Part shown: in pieces, positions 54,601 through 63,360 of the stretch
Layout of the letters: every line of letters begins with the position of its first letter
Numbering within the stretch: position 1 is the first letter of the stretch
NCBI RefSeq assembly: GCF_019504385.1
Contig: NZ_CP080590.1
Coordinates: 4,232,376-4,296,375 of the forward strand
Direction of reading: 5' to 3'
DNA length: 64,000 nt
DNA from: Devosia salina
GTDB lineage: Bacteria; Pseudomonadota; Alphaproteobacteria; Rhizobiales; Devosiaceae
Notes under the pieces: model-generated
Told to the model about the DNA's origin: nothing
The model's input: only the letters and a program-made list of their open reading frames with translations
The model's database searches: none
Position numbers and translations under genes: made by a program

Positions 54601-55131
54601 ATGTCCGAGCGGCAACACGCATTTAATTACGAAGAATTGCTGGCCCATGGTCGTGGCGAATTGCCGGGCCAGGGTGATGCACGCCTGCCGGCTCCACCCA
54701 TGCTGATGTTCGACCGCATCACCTCCATCACCGAAGATGGTGGCGCCCATGGCCGTGGCCAGGTGCGGGCCGAACTCGACGTCAATCCGGACCTGTGGTT
54801 CTTCAAGTGCCATTTCATCGGCGACCCGGTCATGCCCGGGTGCCTGGGGCTCGATGCCGTCTGGCAGATGACCGGCTTTTTCCTCTCCTGGATCGGCCAG
54901 CCCGGCAAGGGCCGTGCCCTGGGCGGGGAAATCAAGTTCACCGGCCAGGTGACCGATGACGTCAAGCTGGTCGAATATGGTATTGATCTCAAGCGCGTCA
55001 TGCGTTCGCGCCTGACGCTGGGCATTGCCGATGGCTGGGTCAAGGCTGACGGCAAGGTGATCTACGAAGCCAAGGATTTGCGCGTTGGGCTCTTTACCGA
55101 GGCCCAGCTCCACGAGCAGAAGACGGCCTGA
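54601..55131 (+). CDS. fabA: 3-hydroxydecanoyl-ACP dehydratase/isomerase
   Basis: A 176-residue enzyme of unsaturated fatty acid synthesis that dehydrates 3-hydroxydecanoyl-ACP and isomerises the trans-2 to the cis-3 product. The active-site stretch CHFIGDPVMPGCLGLDAVWQ contains the catalytic His and Asp. Starts at the ATG at 54601; the open frame further up overlaps irr and is rejected. The 175-bp gap to irr should hold both promoters. fabB follows after 86 nt. Confidence 0.97.
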   Translation: MSERQHAFNYEELLAHGRGELPGQGDARLPAPPMLMFDRITSITEDGGAHGRGQVRAELDVNPDLWFFKCHFIGDPVMPGCLGLDAVWQMTGFFLSWIGQPGKGRALGGEIKFTGQVTDDVKLVEYGIDLKRVMRSRLTLGIADGWVKADGKVIYEAKDLRVGLFTEAQLHEQKTA

Positions 55132-55217
55132 AGGCCTTAATGCCGGCCCGAAACGAACTATATAAGTGCGACGCCGCCCCCGATGCGAACGCACGAAACG
55201 ACTGAAACGAGGACGAA

Positions 55218-56444
55218 ATGAGACGAGTTGTCGTAACCGGCATGGGTATCATTTCTTCGATCGGCAACTCGCTCGACGAGGTGACGGCGAGCCTGCGCGC
55301 GGCAAAGCCGGGCATCGTTTTTGCCGAGGACTATGCGGAGCTCGGTTTCCGCAGCCAGGTCAAGGGCGATCCGCGCCTCGATCCCTTCGAGATTCTCGAT
55401 CGCCGCGTCACCCGCTTCATGGGCAAGGGTGCGGCCTGGAACTATCTGGCCATGCAGCAGGCCATCGCCGATGCGGGGCTGGAGGAAAGCGACATTTCCA
55501 ACCCCATGACCGGCATAGTCATGGGTTCGGGTGGCGCCTCGACCCGCACCATTGTCGAGGCCGCCGATATCACCCGCAAGAACAATTCGCCCAAGCGCAT
55601 CGGGCCACTGGCAGTGCCCAAGGCCATGGGCTCGACCGCCTCGGCAACCCTGGCCACGCCCTTCGGCATCAAGGGCATCAACTATACGATCACCGCGGCC
55701 TGCGCGACGTCCAAGCACTGCATCGGCAATGCCATGGAACAGATCATGCTGGGCAAGCAGGACATCGTCTTTGCCGGCGGCCACGAGGACCTCGACTGGA
55801 CGCTGTCGGACCTGTTCGACGCCATGGGCGCCATGAGCAGTGACTTCAACCAGACGCCGGAAAAGGCCTCGCGCTGCTATGACGCGGCGCGCGATGGCTT
55901 CGTCATCTCCGGCGGTGCCGGTGTGCTGGTGCTCGAGGAATTCGAGCACGCCAAGGCGCGCGGCGCCAGGATCTGGGCGGAGCTGGTCGGTTATGGCGCG
56001 ACCTCCGATGGCCTCGATATGGTCGCCCCCTCGGGCGAAGGAGCCGAGCGCTGCATGCGCATGGCGCTCAAGAACATCAAGGCGCCGATCGACTACATCA
56101 ACCCGCACGCCACCTCGACCCCGGTGGGTGACCTCAAGGAAATCGAGGCCCTGCGCGCCGTCTTCGGCAATGAGGACAAGTGCCCGCCCATTTCGGCGAC
56201 CAAGTCGCTGACCGGCCACAGCCAGGGCGCCACGGGCGTGCATGAATCGATCTATTCGATTCTGATGATGCGCAACCGCTTCATCGCCGAAAGCGCCAAT
56301 ATCGAAACCCTCGACCCCGCCTTCGAGGACATGCCGATCCTCCGCCAGCGCCGCGACGATGTCGACCTGGGCTATGTGCTGTCGAATTCGTTTGGCTTCG
56401 GCGGCACCAATGCCGCGCTGGTGTTCAAGCACCCGGATGCTTGA
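55218..56444 (+). CDS. fabB: 3-oxoacyl-ACP synthase I
   Basis: A 408-residue condensing enzyme that elongates the cis-3 product of FabA. Catalytic residues: Cys in TITAACATSKHCIG (about residue 161), His in YINPHATSTPVGD (about 296), and His in KSLTGHSQGATG (about 331). Start ATG at 55218, preceded by ACGAGGACGAA. A palindromic repeat element (56454-56593) follows the stop immediately. fabI, usually third in this cluster, is not adjacent. Confidence 0.97.
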   Translation: MRRVVVTGMGIISSIGNSLDEVTASLRAAKPGIVFAEDYAELGFRSQVKGDPRLDPFEILDRRVTRFMGKGAAWNYLAMQQAIADAGLEESDISNPMTGIVMGSGGASTRTIVEAADITRKNNSPKRIGPLAVPKAMGSTASATLATPFGIKGINYTITAACATSKHCIGNAMEQIMLGKQDIVFAGGHEDLDWTLSDLFDAMGAMSSDFNQTPEKASRCYDAARDGFVISGGAGVLVLEEFEHAKARGARIWAELVGYGATSDGLDMVAPSGEGAERCMRMALKNIKAPIDYINPHATSTPVGDLKEIEALRAVFGNEDKCPPISATKSLTGHSQGATGVHESIYSILMMRNRFIAESANIETLDPAFEDMPILRQRRDDVDLGYVLSNSFGFGGTNAALVFKHPDA

Positions 56445-56453
56445 TCGAGTGCG

Positions 56454-56593
56454 CCCCACCCCCACCCAGCTTCGCTAGGGCCATCCGGCCCAGCTGCGCT
56501 ACCCTCCCCACACGGGGGAGGGAGACGATGAACACCGGCTTCGCAATCTGCGCCTCCCTCCCCTTGATGGGGAGGGAATGAGGGTGGGGTGGT
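56454..56593. repeat. Palindromic MITE/REP-like element, copy 2
   Basis: Inverted counterpart of the element at 15054-15160, sharing CCTCCCTCCCCTTGATGGGG (as in copy 1 on the other strand) and the GAACAC-ending centre. It has an extra 40-bp piece near its left end (AGCTTCGCTAGGGCCATCCG and onward). It begins 9 nt after fabB and ends 4 nt before the small minus-strand gene, so it may end both transcripts. Confidence 0.8.
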
Positions 56594-56597
56594 GCCG

Positions 56598-56849
56598 CTA
56601 GGAAACCTCAACTTTGGAGCCCATGGCTTCCAGCCCTGCAATAATTCTGCGGAGAGCTGTATCGAAGTCCGCGGCGGACGAGCCTTCACTTCCGAGCGTA
56701 TCTCGGTAAACACCGACGACGGGCGCGAATTCCACCTCGACCACCCATCTTTGGCTACCGTCCAAGTACTCGACATGGTGGCGATCAGCCACCTGCACGA
56801 CGTAGCCATCGCTGTGCTGAACCTGTTGCGGTGCACCACATTGAAACAT
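56598..56849 (-). CDS. Small protein of unknown function (83 aa)
   Basis: Predicted product MFQCGAPQQVQHSDGYVVQV through to GLEAMGSKVEVS, starting at the ATG at 56849 with GAGG 6 nt upstream. It is acidic, with no membrane segment and a probable beta-strand-rich first half. An in-frame ATG further up (56915) would overlap moeB and has no ribosome-binding site. It starts 7 nt after the moeB stop, so it is the last gene of the lipoprotein-dut-DUF2259-moeB group. No family recognised. Confidence 0.55.
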   Translation of the reverse strand: MFQCGAPQQVQHSDGYVVQVADRHHVEYLDGSQRWVVEVEFAPVVGVYRDTLGSEGSSAADFDTALRRIIAGLEAMGSKVEVS

Positions 56850-56856
56850 CAGGCCC

Positions 56857-57588
56857 TCAATACCCGATCTCGGAAAACCGCGCCTCTCTTGCGTCATAGA
56901 CCAGCAACCGCCCAATCAGCGGCTCACCCACGCCGGTGATCAGCTTGATCGCCTCCATGGCCATCAGTGTGCCGATGACGCCGGTGACGGGGCCGAGAAT
57001 GCCATTGGCCTCGCAGGAGGGCAGGGCGTCGTCGCTGGCCTCATCGGGGTAGAGCGCCGCATGCGGCGGGCCGCCGAGATGCGGGGCAAAGACCGTCACC
57101 TGGCCGGAAAACATCGAGACGGCGCCCGAAACCAGCGGCTTGCCCAGCCGCTCCGTAGAAGTGGCGACGATGCGGCGGGTGACGAGATTATCGGTGCCGT
57201 CCAAGACCACGTCGCAGGTCCCGACAAGGGTATCGGCATTGCCCTCGGTGATCGCTTCGGCATGCAGGTCCAGACCCACATGGGGGTTGAGCGCGCCGGC
57301 AAAGGCGCCGGCGCTATTCGCCTTGCCCGTGCCGACCGAGGCGCTGGTGTGGATCACTTGCCGCTGCAGATTGGACAGGGAGACCGTGTCGGGATCGATG
57401 ATGCCGAGATGCCCGATGCCGGCGGCGGCCAGATAGGCGATGGCCGGGCTGCCCAGCCCGCCAGCACCCACCACCAGCACGCGGGCGGCTTTCAGCTTTT
57501 GCTGGGCCGCGCCGCCAAAGCCCTTGAGCACGAGATGGCGCGCATAGCGGCGCGTCTCGTCCGGGCCGAGGGGCGGCTCAGAGGCCAA
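56857..57588 (-). CDS. moeB: MoeB/ThiF/HesA-family adenylyltransferase
   Basis: A 243-residue E1-like protein that adenylates the C-terminus of MoaD- or ThiS-type sulfur carriers. Signature pieces: RVLVVGAGGLGSPAIAYLAAAG (nucleotide loop), DTVSLSNLQRQVIH, and DVVLDGTDNLVTRRIV with the active-site Asp. The paired CxxC zinc site of E. coli MoeB is missing; only one Cys remains in SCEANGILGPV. Start is probably TTG at 57588 (MASEPPLGPDETRRYARHLVL), overlapping the DUF2259 stop by 11 nt; no ATG/GTG gives this N-terminus. Whether it serves molybdopterin or thiamine synthesis is not fixed by neighbours. Confidence 0.88.
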   Translation of the reverse strand: MASEPPLGPDETRRYARHLVLKGFGGAAQQKLKAARVLVVGAGGLGSPAIAYLAAAGIGHLGIIDPDTVSLSNLQRQVIHTSASVGTGKANSAGAFAGALNPHVGLDLHAEAITEGNADTLVGTCDVVLDGTDNLVTRRIVATSTERLGKPLVSGAVSMFSGQVTVFAPHLGGPPHAALYPDEASDDALPSCEANGILGPVTGVIGTLMAMEAIKLITGVGEPLIGRLLVYDAREARFSEIGY

Positions 57589-58333
57589 GGGGAACCGCCA
57601 GGAAACGCCGGTCCGGCCCCTCGAAACCACCGGGATAGACCGAGATGATGGCCACCGCATTGGAAAGCGTCGCGCCCTCGAAAGGCATGACCACGCCATA
57701 GATGCGATAGTCCAGCGGGCAGCCGCGCGAACGGGGCAGGTTCTGGTCGCGATGCACCAGGCGGGCCGTGCCGCCATCGGCAATGCTCAGCTCATAGCCG
57801 ACGGGCTCGGTCCCGAACCATTCGGCACAGGGGCTGGTGGCCACAGTGCCGAAGGTCGAAAGGTCCAGGGTGTAATTGCCCGATACGCTGCCGGGCAGAT
57901 AGCCGGGGGCGCCGAAGGTCAGCGCCTTGGCGTCGCTATCGGGCACGCCATCCCCGATCATGGCGGCGACTTCGACCGGAACATGGATGGCGAATTCCGC
58001 AATATGGTCGGCGGCCTTGTCGGCGACCACCTGCCGCACGGCCTCGAGGCTGGTCTCTTCGCTCTCCGCCTGGAACCGCACCGGCGTGCCGACCACCCAG
58101 CTGTCGGTATCCAGGTCGATGACGTACAAATTGGAATAGGCAAAGCCCGACCCGTCCTGGATGCCGAATTCCTCGAAGGCGAAATAGCGGAAGTCCTCGG
58201 AAAAGCCGACATAGTCGATCAGGGCCCGGTCACCCGCCGCTGCGGGAAATGTTGCGGCCAGGGCCAGAACGGCGCTAGCGGCCAGTCGAACCGTGGCCGC
58301 CTTCGCCACGCTCGGTTGCATCCAGTTCATCAA
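57578..58333 (-). CDS. DUF2259 family secreted protein
   Basis: A 251-residue predicted periplasmic protein. After a signal peptide (AASAVLALAATFPAAAGD) comes the DUF2259 core YVGFSEDFRYFAFEEFGIQD followed by YSNLYVIDLDTDSWV; the C-terminal part includes PCAEWFGTEP and GCPLDYRIYG. No function is known. The start at 58333 gives a 59-nt overlap with dut; the GTG at 58309 would cut this to 35 nt, but either way the signal-peptide codons lie in the 3' end of dut. Confidence 0.85.
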   Translation of the reverse strand: MMNWMQPSVAKAATVRLAASAVLALAATFPAAAGDRALIDYVGFSEDFRYFAFEEFGIQDGSGFAYSNLYVIDLDTDSWVVGTPVRFQAESEETSLEAVRQVVADKAADHIAEFAIHVPVEVAAMIGDGVPDSDAKALTFGAPGYLPGSVSGNYTLDLSTFGTVATSPCAEWFGTEPVGYELSIADGGTARLVHRDQNLPRSRGCPLDYRIYGVVMPFEGATLSNAVAIISVYPGGFEGPDRRFLAVPLGL

Positions 58334-58727
58334 TTTCTACCAGTTCCACCGCTTCAACCCGCGCCACCACCATCTGGGCAATCCGGTCGCCCCGGCGCAG
58401 CACGAATGCGTCCCTACCATGATTAATCAAAAGAATTTTGACTTCCCCGCGATAGTCGGCGTCCACCGTTCCGGGGGAATTGAGGACGGTCACGCCATGC
58501 CGCGCCGCCAGCCCCGAACGGGGCCGGATCTGCGCTTCATAGCCCTGGGGCAGGGCGATCGCGAGGCCGGTCGGGACCATGGCGAAATCGCCCGGTGCGA
58601 TGGTCAGCGTCTCGTCCGCCCCGATGGCCGCGGCAAGGTCCAGACCCGCCGCGCCCGCGGTCTGCTGGCGCGGCAGGGGCAGGCCCGCGCCGTGCGCGAG
58701 CCATTTGAGATCGATCCGAATGCTCAA
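58275..58727 (-). CDS. dut: dUTP diphosphatase
   Basis: A 150-residue trimeric dUTPase that keeps uracil out of DNA and supplies dUMP. Motifs I-V are present, among them PGDFAMVPTGLAIALPQGYE, the RPRSGLA motif and the uracil-recognising LNSPGTVDADYRGEVKILL; the C-terminal P-loop-like motif RGEGGHGSTG is intact. ATG at 58727 overlaps the lipoprotein stop (ATGA). The 3' end overlaps the DUF2259 gene by 59 nt. Confidence 0.97.
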   Translation of the reverse strand: MSIRIDLKWLAHGAGLPLPRQQTAGAAGLDLAAAIGADETLTIAPGDFAMVPTGLAIALPQGYEAQIRPRSGLAARHGVTVLNSPGTVDADYRGEVKILLINHGRDAFVLRRGDRIAQMVVARVEAVELVEIDELDATERGEGGHGSTGR

Positions 58728-59323
58728 GGCGCCCGCACCAACGCATAGAGTTCCTCGGGCAGGCCGGCGGCGCCGTTGATCAGGTCGAGCATGGGGATGA
58801 CCTGTTCGGCGCGCGTCTTGTCGGCCGACAATGTCATGTTGGTTTCGACGATTTCCGCTCCGGAGATGACGATGGTCATCGTCCGGTCGGCGAAGAAAGC
58901 CTCCACCATCTGCCGGGTCTGCTCGTCCATCTCGTCTTCCGCACCCAGCTCGCTCTGCATGTCGGCCGTGGGCAGTGCCACGCGGATCAGGCCTGGTCCG
59001 GCTTCGGTGAAGGTCATGCCGCCTTCGTCCTGGCCCAGGTCGAGATCGGCGAACTTGCCGTCCTCCACGATGATGCAGGTGGCGCTGCCATCGGCATTCT
59101 CGGTCAGGCTGCCTTCGGCGCAGAAGCTGTCTTCTTCGGCGCTCCCGCCCTCGGCGCTCATCTTGACCATGGAATAGACATCGGCGCCCATGACCTGGGT
59201 CATCGTGGCCTTGGCTGTGGTCGGGCTGGTGATGGCCACTTCGATATTGATGTCGATGCAGCCGGCAAGTCCGGCGGCCAGCAGCACGGTGGCCGCAAGC
59301 TTGCCCAGAAGTTTGACGCTCAT
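58724..59323 (-). CDS. Lipoprotein of unknown function (199 aa)
   Basis: Starts at the ATG at 59323 (MSVKLLGKLAATVLLAAGLA) with a lipobox LAGC, so Cys22 should be lipidated and the protein placed in the envelope. The rest is acidic with repeated SPTTAKATMTQVMG and FADRTMTIVISGAEIVE stretches, no recognised domain and two further Cys (FCAEGS, TCIIVE) that could form a disulfide. First gene of the minus-strand run leading into dut (ATGA overlap). Relatives in this order are uncharacterised as far as I know. Confidence 0.75.
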   Translation of the reverse strand: MSVKLLGKLAATVLLAAGLAGCIDINIEVAITSPTTAKATMTQVMGADVYSMVKMSAEGGSAEEDSFCAEGSLTENADGSATCIIVEDGKFADLDLGQDEGGMTFTEAGPGLIRVALPTADMQSELGAEDEMDEQTRQMVEAFFADRTMTIVISGAEIVETNMTLSADKTRAEQVIPMLDLINGAAGLPEELYALVRAP

Positions 59324-59419
59324 TCCGGTTCTCCCGTATTGGGCGGCCCTCACCGCCCGATGGTGCAATCTAGGTGTGGTTGCCCCGGCCCGGCAAGCGG
59401 TCGCCTGGACCGGGCGGTA

Positions 59420-60964
59420 TCAGGGCAGCGTCAGGACGCGCCAGATCAGGGCGCCGATCAGCACCAGCGCCGCGCCGAGCACGGCCAGGGCGAGCCCGCG
59501 CATCAGCCGATCCCGCGGACGGTTCATCATGGCACGGTGCTCGGCCAATGCCAGCTCCGCCTGGGCCATCAGGCGCGGCACCCGGCCGGCGGCCTCGCCC
59601 ATGCGGGTCAGGTGCCCAACAAGGTCCTCAAGGCGTCCGACAGGCCCCTCCTCGCGCCGCAGCCACTCGGCCACCACCGGTTCGGCCACGGTCCAGATGT
59701 CGAGATTGGGGTCCAGCGTGCGGGCCACCCCTTCCACCAGCACCATGGATTTCTGCAGCAGCACCAGCTCGGGCCGGGTCTGCATTTCAAACAGGTCCGT
59801 AATGGTGAAGAGCTGCCCCAGGACGCGGGCCATGGAAATGTCGGCAGCGGTGCGCCCATGCAGCGGCTCACCGATCGAGCGGATGGCCAGGGTGAAATCG
59901 TCCACCGACTGGTGCGGCGGCACATAGCCGATGTCGAAATGCCGCTGCGCCACCAGGCGATAATTGCGGGTGATGAAGCCATAGAGGATATCGGCGAGGA
60001 AGCGCCGTTCGGACTTGCCGATGCGCCCCATAATGCCGAAGTCGACCGCGATCACATCGCCGGTCCGGGGATCGGCGAACAGATTGCCCGGATGCATGTC
60101 GGCGTGGAAATAGCCATCGCGGATGGCGTGGCGCAGGAAGCTCTGCAGCAATTTGGCCGCGAGCGCCTTGCGGTCGATCCCGACGGCCTCGATGGCCGCA
60201 TGGTCGCGAATGGGGATGCCATGCATCCAGCTAGTGGTCAGCACATTCTGCGCCACATGGTCCCAATGGACCTCCGGAATGACGAAGCCACTGTCGTTCT
60301 TTATGTTCTCCGCCATTTCCGAGATGGCGGCCGCTTCCAGGCGCAGGTCGAGTTCGAGCCGCATCGAATGGTCGAGCGTGCGCACCACTTCGGTGGGCTT
60401 GAGGCGCCGGCTGGCGGGCGAGAAGGTTTCGGCCAGTCGCGCACCGGCATAGAGACTGTCGGTGTCAGCATGAAAGCGTTCGGCGACGCCCGGGCGCAGC
60501 ATCTTGACGGCGACCGTCCGGGGCACTTCGCCGGGCATGCGCAGCCGCGCCTTGTGCACCTGGGCGATGGAGGCCGCGGCGACCGGCTCGCTGATCTCGG
60601 TCAGCTGCGCCGCCTTGGCGCCCAATGCGGCTTCCAGGATGCCCGGCACCAGTTTGGGATCGAAAGGCGGCATCTTGTCCTGCAGGCCGGACAGATCGGC
60701 CGCGGCCTGGACACCCACAATGTCGGGTCGCGTGGCCAGGGTCTGGCCAAACTTCACATAGGATGGCCCCAGCTTGTGCAGGGCGGCATTCAAGCGCTCG
60801 ATACTGCCGGTCTTGCGCACCGCCCGGCGCTCCACCAGCCGCGCCAGGCCGATGCCGGCCTTCATCATCGGCGGCAGCGATTCCACCGGCAGCACGGAAA
60901 AGGCACCCTCGCGCGCCAGCACCCAGCCGGCATGGAACAGGCGGAAAGTGGAACCGAGCGACAT
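59420..60964 (-). CDS. ubiB: UbiB (ABC1/ADCK-like) ubiquinone biosynthesis protein
   Basis: A 514-residue ABC1-family atypical kinase/ATPase needed for ubiquinone formation. The family motif KFGQTLATRPDIVG lies near residue 71, the Ala-rich VAAASIAQVHKARL loop replaces a normal P-loop, and HADMHPGNLFADPRTG with VIAVDFGIMGRIG gives the ATP/metal site. Two C-terminal membrane helices follow (LAVLGAALVLIGALIWRVL at the end). Start ATG at 60964, 3 nt after the ubiE stop, so they are co-transcribed. Confidence 0.96.
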   Translation of the reverse strand: MSLGSTFRLFHAGWVLAREGAFSVLPVESLPPMMKAGIGLARLVERRAVRKTGSIERLNAALHKLGPSYVKFGQTLATRPDIVGVQAAADLSGLQDKMPPFDPKLVPGILEAALGAKAAQLTEISEPVAAASIAQVHKARLRMPGEVPRTVAVKMLRPGVAERFHADTDSLYAGARLAETFSPASRRLKPTEVVRTLDHSMRLELDLRLEAAAISEMAENIKNDSGFVIPEVHWDHVAQNVLTTSWMHGIPIRDHAAIEAVGIDRKALAAKLLQSFLRHAIRDGYFHADMHPGNLFADPRTGDVIAVDFGIMGRIGKSERRFLADILYGFITRNYRLVAQRHFDIGYVPPHQSVDDFTLAIRSIGEPLHGRTAADISMARVLGQLFTITDLFEMQTRPELVLLQKSMVLVEGVARTLDPNLDIWTVAEPVVAEWLRREEGPVGRLEDLVGHLTRMGEAAGRVPRLMAQAELALAEHRAMMNRPRDRLMRGLALAVLGAALVLIGALIWRVLTLP

Positions 60965-60967
60965 CGA

Positions 60968-61732
60968 CTAGAGTTTCCAGCCCGAAAACAGCGTCGCGAT
61001 ATTGCCCGTGAAGCTCTGATGCTTGACCCGCTTGAACCCGGCCTTGCCCAGCATGGACGAGAAGGACGCCGGGTCCGGGAATTTGCGGATCGACTCGATG
61101 AAATATTGATAGGGCTGCGCGTCGCCGGTCACTACCCGGCCCATGGGCGGGATCAACTGGTCCGAATAGAGCCTGTAGACGCTGTCGAACCCGGGCACGT
61201 CGACCTGCGAGAATTCGAGCACCAGGATGCGGCCGCCGCGCTTGAGGACACGATGGGCCTCGTCCAGCGCCTTCTGGATGCGCGGCACGTTGCGGATGCC
61301 GAAGGCGATCGTATAGGCGTCAAAGCTCTTGTCCTCGAAGGGCAGCTCTTCGGCATTGGCCTCCACGAACTGCACCTGCCCCGGATAGCGCCAGGACTTG
61401 GCGCGCTCGGCGCCCACGCGCAGCATGTCGGCATTGATGTCGGAGACAACCACCTCGGCATAGCCGAACGAGGCATTGACGATGCGCTCGCCGATATCGC
61501 CGGTGCCGCCGGCCATGTCGAGCACGCGATAGGGGCGCGAGCCGGCCTTGGGCGGCGCCAGCTCGCTGACCATGGCGTCCTTCCAGAGCCGGTGCACGCC
61601 CACGCTCATCAGATCGTTCATCAGGTCGTAGCGGTCGGCAACGTCGTGGAACACCTTGTTGACCAGCCCCTGCTTGTCCTCAAGGGCGACGACGCGTTCG
61701 CCGAAATGGGTGGTTTGGCTGGGCTCGGTCAT
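60968..61732 (-). CDS. ubiE: Demethylmenaquinone / 2-polyprenyl-benzoquinol methyltransferase
   Basis: A 254-residue SAM methyltransferase for ubiquinone (and menaquinone where present). Motifs: VFHDVADRYDLMNDLMSVGV, VLDMAGGTGDIGERI (SAM loop) and YTIAFGIRNVPRIQKALDEA. The ATG at 61732 (MTEPSQTTHFGERVVAL) is chosen over the longer frame because this is where UbiE similarity begins. ubiB follows. Divergent from mutM, which starts 117 nt away. Confidence 0.97.
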   Translation of the reverse strand: MTEPSQTTHFGERVVALEDKQGLVNKVFHDVADRYDLMNDLMSVGVHRLWKDAMVSELAPPKAGSRPYRVLDMAGGTGDIGERIVNASFGYAEVVVSDINADMLRVGAERAKSWRYPGQVQFVEANAEELPFEDKSFDAYTIAFGIRNVPRIQKALDEAHRVLKRGGRILVLEFSQVDVPGFDSVYRLYSDQLIPPMGRVVTGDAQPYQYFIESIRKFPDPASFSSMLGKAGFKRVKHQSFTGNIATLFSGWKL

Positions 61733-61848
61733 GGCAAGGCTCGATGCACTTTGTATTGATGGCAATACGTTCCGTATCGCGGCGCACCATATATAAGGCC
61801 TTGGCAATTGCCCATGCCACAAAGCCGCGCAGGGTGAAGGAGTTGTCC

Positions 61849-62733
61849 ATGCCTGAACTGCCCGAGGTCGAAACCGTCCGCCGGGGTCTCGCGCCCTGGC
61901 TCGAAGGCGCGACCATCGAGACGGTGACCCTCAATCGCCCGGACCTGCGCTTTCCCCTGCCTGCGGGCCTGCAGTCCGCCCTTGAAGGCCAGACCGTGAC
62001 CCATATTGGCCGCCGGGCCAAATATCTGCTTTTCGCCCTCTCCGGAGGCCAGACACTGCTCAGCCATCTGGGCATGACCGGCTCCTGGCGCTTTGCCGAA
62101 CATGGCATCGACAAGCCGCCGCGCTATTACGAGCCGGGCACCGAGCCCAGGCATGACCATATGGTCTGGCAGCTCAACCACCCCCGGCATGGCCGTAGCC
62201 ACCTCATCTATGCCGATCCTAGGCGGTTCGGCTTCATCGATCTCTATGCCGATCCCGGCGACAGTCCCTATCTGCAGGGTCTGGGGCCAGAGCCCCTGGG
62301 TAACGAATTCTCCGCCGAACAGATGGCGGCGGCCTTTGCCGGCAAGAAAGCGCCGATCAAGGCGGCGCTGCTGGACCAGCGCGTGGTGGCGGGCCTTGGC
62401 AATATCTATGTGGCCGAGGCCCTGCACCGCGCCCATATCCTGCCCACGATCGAGGCACGGACCCTGGTGACCCCGACCGGCAGGCCGAAAAAGGCGCTCG
62501 AGAACCTGGCCCTCGCGGTGCGGGAGGTGTTGGTCGCCGCCATCGAGGTCGGCGGCTCTACCATCCGCGATTTCCGCAGCGTTGAGGGGGCGGGCTATTT
62601 CCAGCACAGCTTTGCCGTCTATGATCGGGAGGGCGATCCCTGTCCGACCCCTCTTTGCAAGGGCGTGGTCAAGCGCATCGTGCAGTCGGGCCGCTCGACC
62701 TTTTATTGCCCGGTGTGCCAGAAGGCGCATTGA
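61849..62733 (+). CDS. mutM: Formamidopyrimidine-DNA glycosylase
   Basis: A 294-residue base-excision enzyme that removes 8-oxoguanine and formamidopyrimidines. The catalytic N-terminal Pro after Met is present (MPELPEVETVRRGL), with the conserved Lys region RAKYLLFAL, the helix-two-turn-helix motif GLGNIYVAEALHRAHI, and a C-terminal zinc finger (CPTPLCKGVVKRIVQSGRST followed by FYCPVC). Start ATG at 61849 with AAGGAG 7 nt upstream; the earlier open frame is rejected because Pro2 must follow Met. Confidence 0.98.
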   Translation: MPELPEVETVRRGLAPWLEGATIETVTLNRPDLRFPLPAGLQSALEGQTVTHIGRRAKYLLFALSGGQTLLSHLGMTGSWRFAEHGIDKPPRYYEPGTEPRHDHMVWQLNHPRHGRSHLIYADPRRFGFIDLYADPGDSPYLQGLGPEPLGNEFSAEQMAAAFAGKKAPIKAALLDQRVVAGLGNIYVAEALHRAHILPTIEARTLVTPTGRPKKALENLALAVREVLVAAIEVGGSTIRDFRSVEGAGYFQHSFAVYDREGDPCPTPLCKGVVKRIVQSGRSTFYCPVCQKAH

Positions 62734-62741
62734 GGGCTCTT

Positions 62742-62865
62742 CCTTCTCCCCTTGTGGGAGAAGGTGACGCGCAGCGCCGGATGAGGGGGGCTGGAAATTT
62801 AGTCTCTGAAGAGAACACCTCACCCGCCCTTCGGGCACCCTCTCCCACAAGGGGAGAGGGGAAAC
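62742..62865. repeat. REP-like palindromic doublet after mutM
   Basis: Left hairpin CCTTCTCCC-cttgt-GGGAGAAGG and right hairpin CCTCTCCCacaaggGGAGAGG face each other about 90 bp apart, forming an imperfect inverted repeat. Similar in plan to the elements at 15054 and 56454 but different in sequence. The gap 62734-63016 holds only this and the rpsT leader. Confidence 0.7.
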
Positions 62866-63016
62866 CGAGAGTGGGAATCCAGTTGACGTCCCCCATTCAA
62901 TCTCCTATAGACCCCCCGACTTGGCGGCAGCGTGCCGCCGCTTTCATTTCATCCCGGCAGGTTGCGGCGCCTCAAGCGGCGCGGTTCTGCCGGTTGGACG
63001 ACCCAAGAGGACCGAA

Positions 63017-63283
63017 ATGGCCAATACGCCGTCAGCCAAGAAGGCGACCCGCAAGATTGCTGCCCGCACCGCGATCAACAAGTCGCGTCGTAGCCGCGTG
63101 CGCACGTTCATTCGCAAGGTCGAGGAAGCGATCACCGCTGGTGATCACGCGACCGCCTTCGCCGCTCTCAAGGCTGCCGAGCCCGAGATCCACCGCGCTG
63201 CCACCAAGGGCATTGTCCATGCCAATCTGGCGGCCCGCAAGGTCTCCCGCCTCAACAGCCGCGTGAAGGCCCTGGCCGTCTGA
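63017..63283 (+). CDS. rpsT: 30S ribosomal protein S20
   Basis: An 88-residue basic protein: MANTPSAKKATRKIAARTAI at the start, RRSRVRTFIRKVEEAI in the middle and RKVSRLNSRVKAL at the end, all characteristic of S20, which binds the 5' domain of 16S rRNA. Start ATG at 63017 with AGAGGACC upstream; the longer frame is not S20-like. A terminator follows at 63335. In Rhizobiales rpsT usually lies just upstream of dnaA. Confidence 0.98.
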   Translation: MANTPSAKKATRKIAARTAINKSRRSRVRTFIRKVEEAITAGDHATAFAALKAAEPEIHRAATKGIVHANLAARKVSRLNSRVKALAV

Positions 63284-63334
63284 TACGGATCGGGCCGGGC
63301 GCGCCTCCACCAGGCCGCCGCTGCGCTACAATTC

Positions 63335-63360
63335 GGGCTCCGCAAGGAGCCCTTTTTGTT
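63335..63360 (+). terminator. Terminator of rpsT
   Basis: Perfect stem GGGCTCC-GCAA-GGAGCCC followed by TTTTTGTT, 52 nt after the stop codon. Confidence 0.93.

Noticed and set aside
59339..61759. 806-codon open frame on the plus strand
   Set aside because: Antisense to ubiB and ubiE, which are unmistakable; composition is that of a shadow frame.
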